This document shows, one piece after another, positions 62,742 to 64,000 of a stretch of DNA of 64,000 bases; position 1 is the stretch's first letter; every line of letters begins with the position of its first letter. The stretch is from Mesorhizobium sp. J428. GTDB lineage: Bacteria > Pseudomonadota > Alphaproteobacteria > Rhizobiales > Rhizobiaceae. The position numbers were made by a program, and so were the translations under genes. The stretch spans positions 1,464,001-1,528,000 of the forward strand of contig NZ_JAJOMX010000001.1 of assembly GCF_024699925.1 (NCBI RefSeq), in the 5' to 3' direction. Under the pieces are notes generated by a model. The model was not told the DNA's origin. It did no database searches and saw only the letters and a list, made by a program, of their open reading frames with translations.

Positions 62742-64000
62742 TCAGCCGCCGCGGCCGAGGCCGCGGATCATGTCCATCACGTCCGGCTCGGCCTTGCGGC
62801 CGTCGAATTCCTCGACGATGCCGAAGGCGCCGCCGTAGCCCCACATCGACCAGGCGTAGCCGCGCTTCTCGGCCAGCGAGATCATGTCGTGCAGGTAGGC
62901 CGCGCGGTAGCGGGCAGGCATGATGGTCTGGGTGCCGTATTCCTGACGGATCATGCCGAACTCGCCGAGGATGATTTCGGCGGGCGGCACGCCGTTCTTC
63001 GCGGCCCATCGCTCGACAAGGTCGAAGGGCTGCGCAAGCGCGGCCGCGAGCTTGTCCGGCGTGTCGAGGGCGGCGATCTGCTCGTCGAGATAGGCGAGCA
63101 TGCCGGGCCGGCGCGCCCAGGGCGCGTCGCGGCGGATGGCGGCGCGGACATTTTCGATCGCCGCGTCGAGATCGGCCTTCGGCACGGCGTCGAGCGGATA
63201 GGGAAGCCCGGTGACGTGGGGGATGAAGTCGCCCGCCCAGGTCGCGCCCTGATGCGTCAGGAGAAACGGCGCGTAGGAGTGGAAGCTCCAGATCACATTG
63301 GCGTCGGGCACGATCTTCGGGTCGAGCGCGGAAAGGCCCTCGGCCGTGCCCCAGCAGCTTCCCGACAGGACGAGCGTCAGGCGGGTGGCCGACGCCCGCG
63401 CGGCGGCGAAGATGCGCGTCAGCCGGTCCTCCCAGTCCCGCTGCTCCGCGCCCTGGCAGGCAAGCGTCGGCTCGTTCATCAGCTCGAAGGCAAGACGCGA
63501 CGGGTCTTCCTTCGCCAGCAGGCGGCCCATCTGGCGGACCAGCTCGACATAGCGGTCGAACAGGGCCGGATCCTGCATTACCTGGCCCATGCCGATGGAG
63601 CGGTTGGAGCCGGCCGGCATCAGGTGCAGGTCGACGATCACCTTGAGGCCGGCGGCGTTGGCCATGCGGGCAGAAGAGAGCACCGAGGCGAACAGGTCGT
63701 CCCGCAGCCCCTCCGTCTCAGGCGACAGGAACGGCGAGGGATCGACCGGCATGCGCACGAAGTCGAGGCCCGCCGCCTTCAGCGCCGCGAGGTCGGCCTC
63801 GGTGACGGACTTGCGCCATTCCGGAAAGGGCAGGATCGCGTCGCGCTCGCTCCAGCGGCTCTCGTCGGGCCAGGTCGTCCAGATGTCGAGGTTGATGCCG
63901 CGATGGGCCTCGAAGGTGGCAGCGGCGGCGGGCACGGCAAATGCCAGCGCCACGGCCGCCGCCGTCAGCGCCCGCTTGATCGTCCGAACGAGAAATGGCA
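62742..64000 (-). CDS. GH5-like secreted glycoside hydrolase (5' end outside window)
   Basis: The frame is open from 62742 to the window end. The signal peptide is partly inside (TIKRALTAAAVALAFAVPAAAA). Catalytic-domain motifs fit glycoside hydrolase family 5: RGINLDIWTTWP, LKAAGLDFVRMPVDPSPF, GLKVIVDLHLMPAG, RLAFELMNEPTL with the acid/base E (ELMNEP) near residue 165, VIWSFHSYAPFLLTHQG, PPAEIILGEFGMIRQ with the nucleophile E, and YAWSMWGYGGAFG. Cellulase or other beta-glucanase activity is likely, as known in rhizobia; exact substrate not decided. Confidence 0.88.
   Translation of the reverse strand, partial: PFLVRTIKRALTAAAVALAFAVPAAAATFEAHRGINLDIWTTWPDESRWSERDAILPFPEWRKSVTEADLAALKAAGLDFVRMPVDPSPFLSPETEGLRDDLFASVLSSARMANAAGLKVIVDLHLMPAGSNRSIGMGQVMQDPALFDRYVELVRQMGRLLAKEDPSRLAFELMNEPTLACQGAEQRDWEDRLTRIFAAARASATRLTLVLSGSCWGTAEGLSALDPKIVPDANVIWSFHSYAPFLLTHQGATWAGDFIPHVTGLPYPLDAVPKADLDAAIENVRAAIRRDAPWARRPGMLAYLDEQIAALDTPDKLAAALAQPFDLVERWAAKNGVPPAEIILGEFGMIRQEYGTQTIMPARYRAAYLHDMISLAEKRGYAWSMWGYGGAFGIVEEFDGRKAEPDVMDMIRGLGRGG

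Overview
The window is a GC-rich alphaproteobacterial chromosome segment. Gene content (serC-serA, DUF1465/RcdA, L21 with a C-terminal extension, a DUF1674 SDH assembly factor, paired TauE genes, two Omp25-like barrels) points to Hyphomicrobiales (Rhizobiales), most like Mesorhizobium/Phyllobacteriaceae. No tRNA, rRNA or CRISPR array was seen.

Layout. (1) 1-2.6 kb: serC and the 5' part of serA on the minus strand, behind an RNA leader that fits the alphaproteobacterial serC motif. (2) 2.59-20.68 kb: an integrated element of 18,067 bp bounded by a perfect 21-bp direct repeat. It encodes an HK97-type portal, protease, capsid, connectors, HNH, small and large terminase, tail tube, tape measure and tail chaperone, then small regulators, two HTH proteins and a tyrosine integrase next to the right repeat. 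I see no lysis cassette, tail tip or fibre, replicative helicase or CI-like repressor, so a phage satellite or a reduced prophage is likely. The repeat lies at the predicted 5' end of the serC transcript. The element carries a promoter-like sequence with exactly the same spacing to the repeat as the displaced host promoter, so integration appears to swap serC promoters while keeping the leader intact. (3) 20.8-26.8 kb: two outer-membrane barrel genes, glmM, and a diheme cytochrome / beta-helix gene pair. (4) 27-36.7 kb: rplU-rpmA, two GNAT genes, obgE-proB-proA-nadD, an MFS transporter, an MscS channel, rsfS-rlmH. (5) 36.7-49 kb: rsmB-like, htpX, sdhAF4, transglutaminase-like, the envC-ctpA-deacetylase-rppH operon, heparinase-like, and a MotA/MotB-like pair. 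(6) 49-62.3 kb: hemolysin III-like, suhB, efp, Sel1, thiE-like, TauE, acyl-CoA ligase, DUF2269, a probable sRNA, rcdA-like, TauE, and ruvC / ruvA / vapBC-like / ruvB. (7) The right end has a membrane-anchored protein and a GH5-like secreted hydrolase cut by the window edge.

Five genes between 41 and 62 kb (rppH, heparinase-like, acyl-CoA ligase, the VapB-like antitoxin, ruvB) carry single-base frameshifts, often in short G/C runs. This looks more like sequence error than gene decay, and start or stop coordinates in that part deserve caution.
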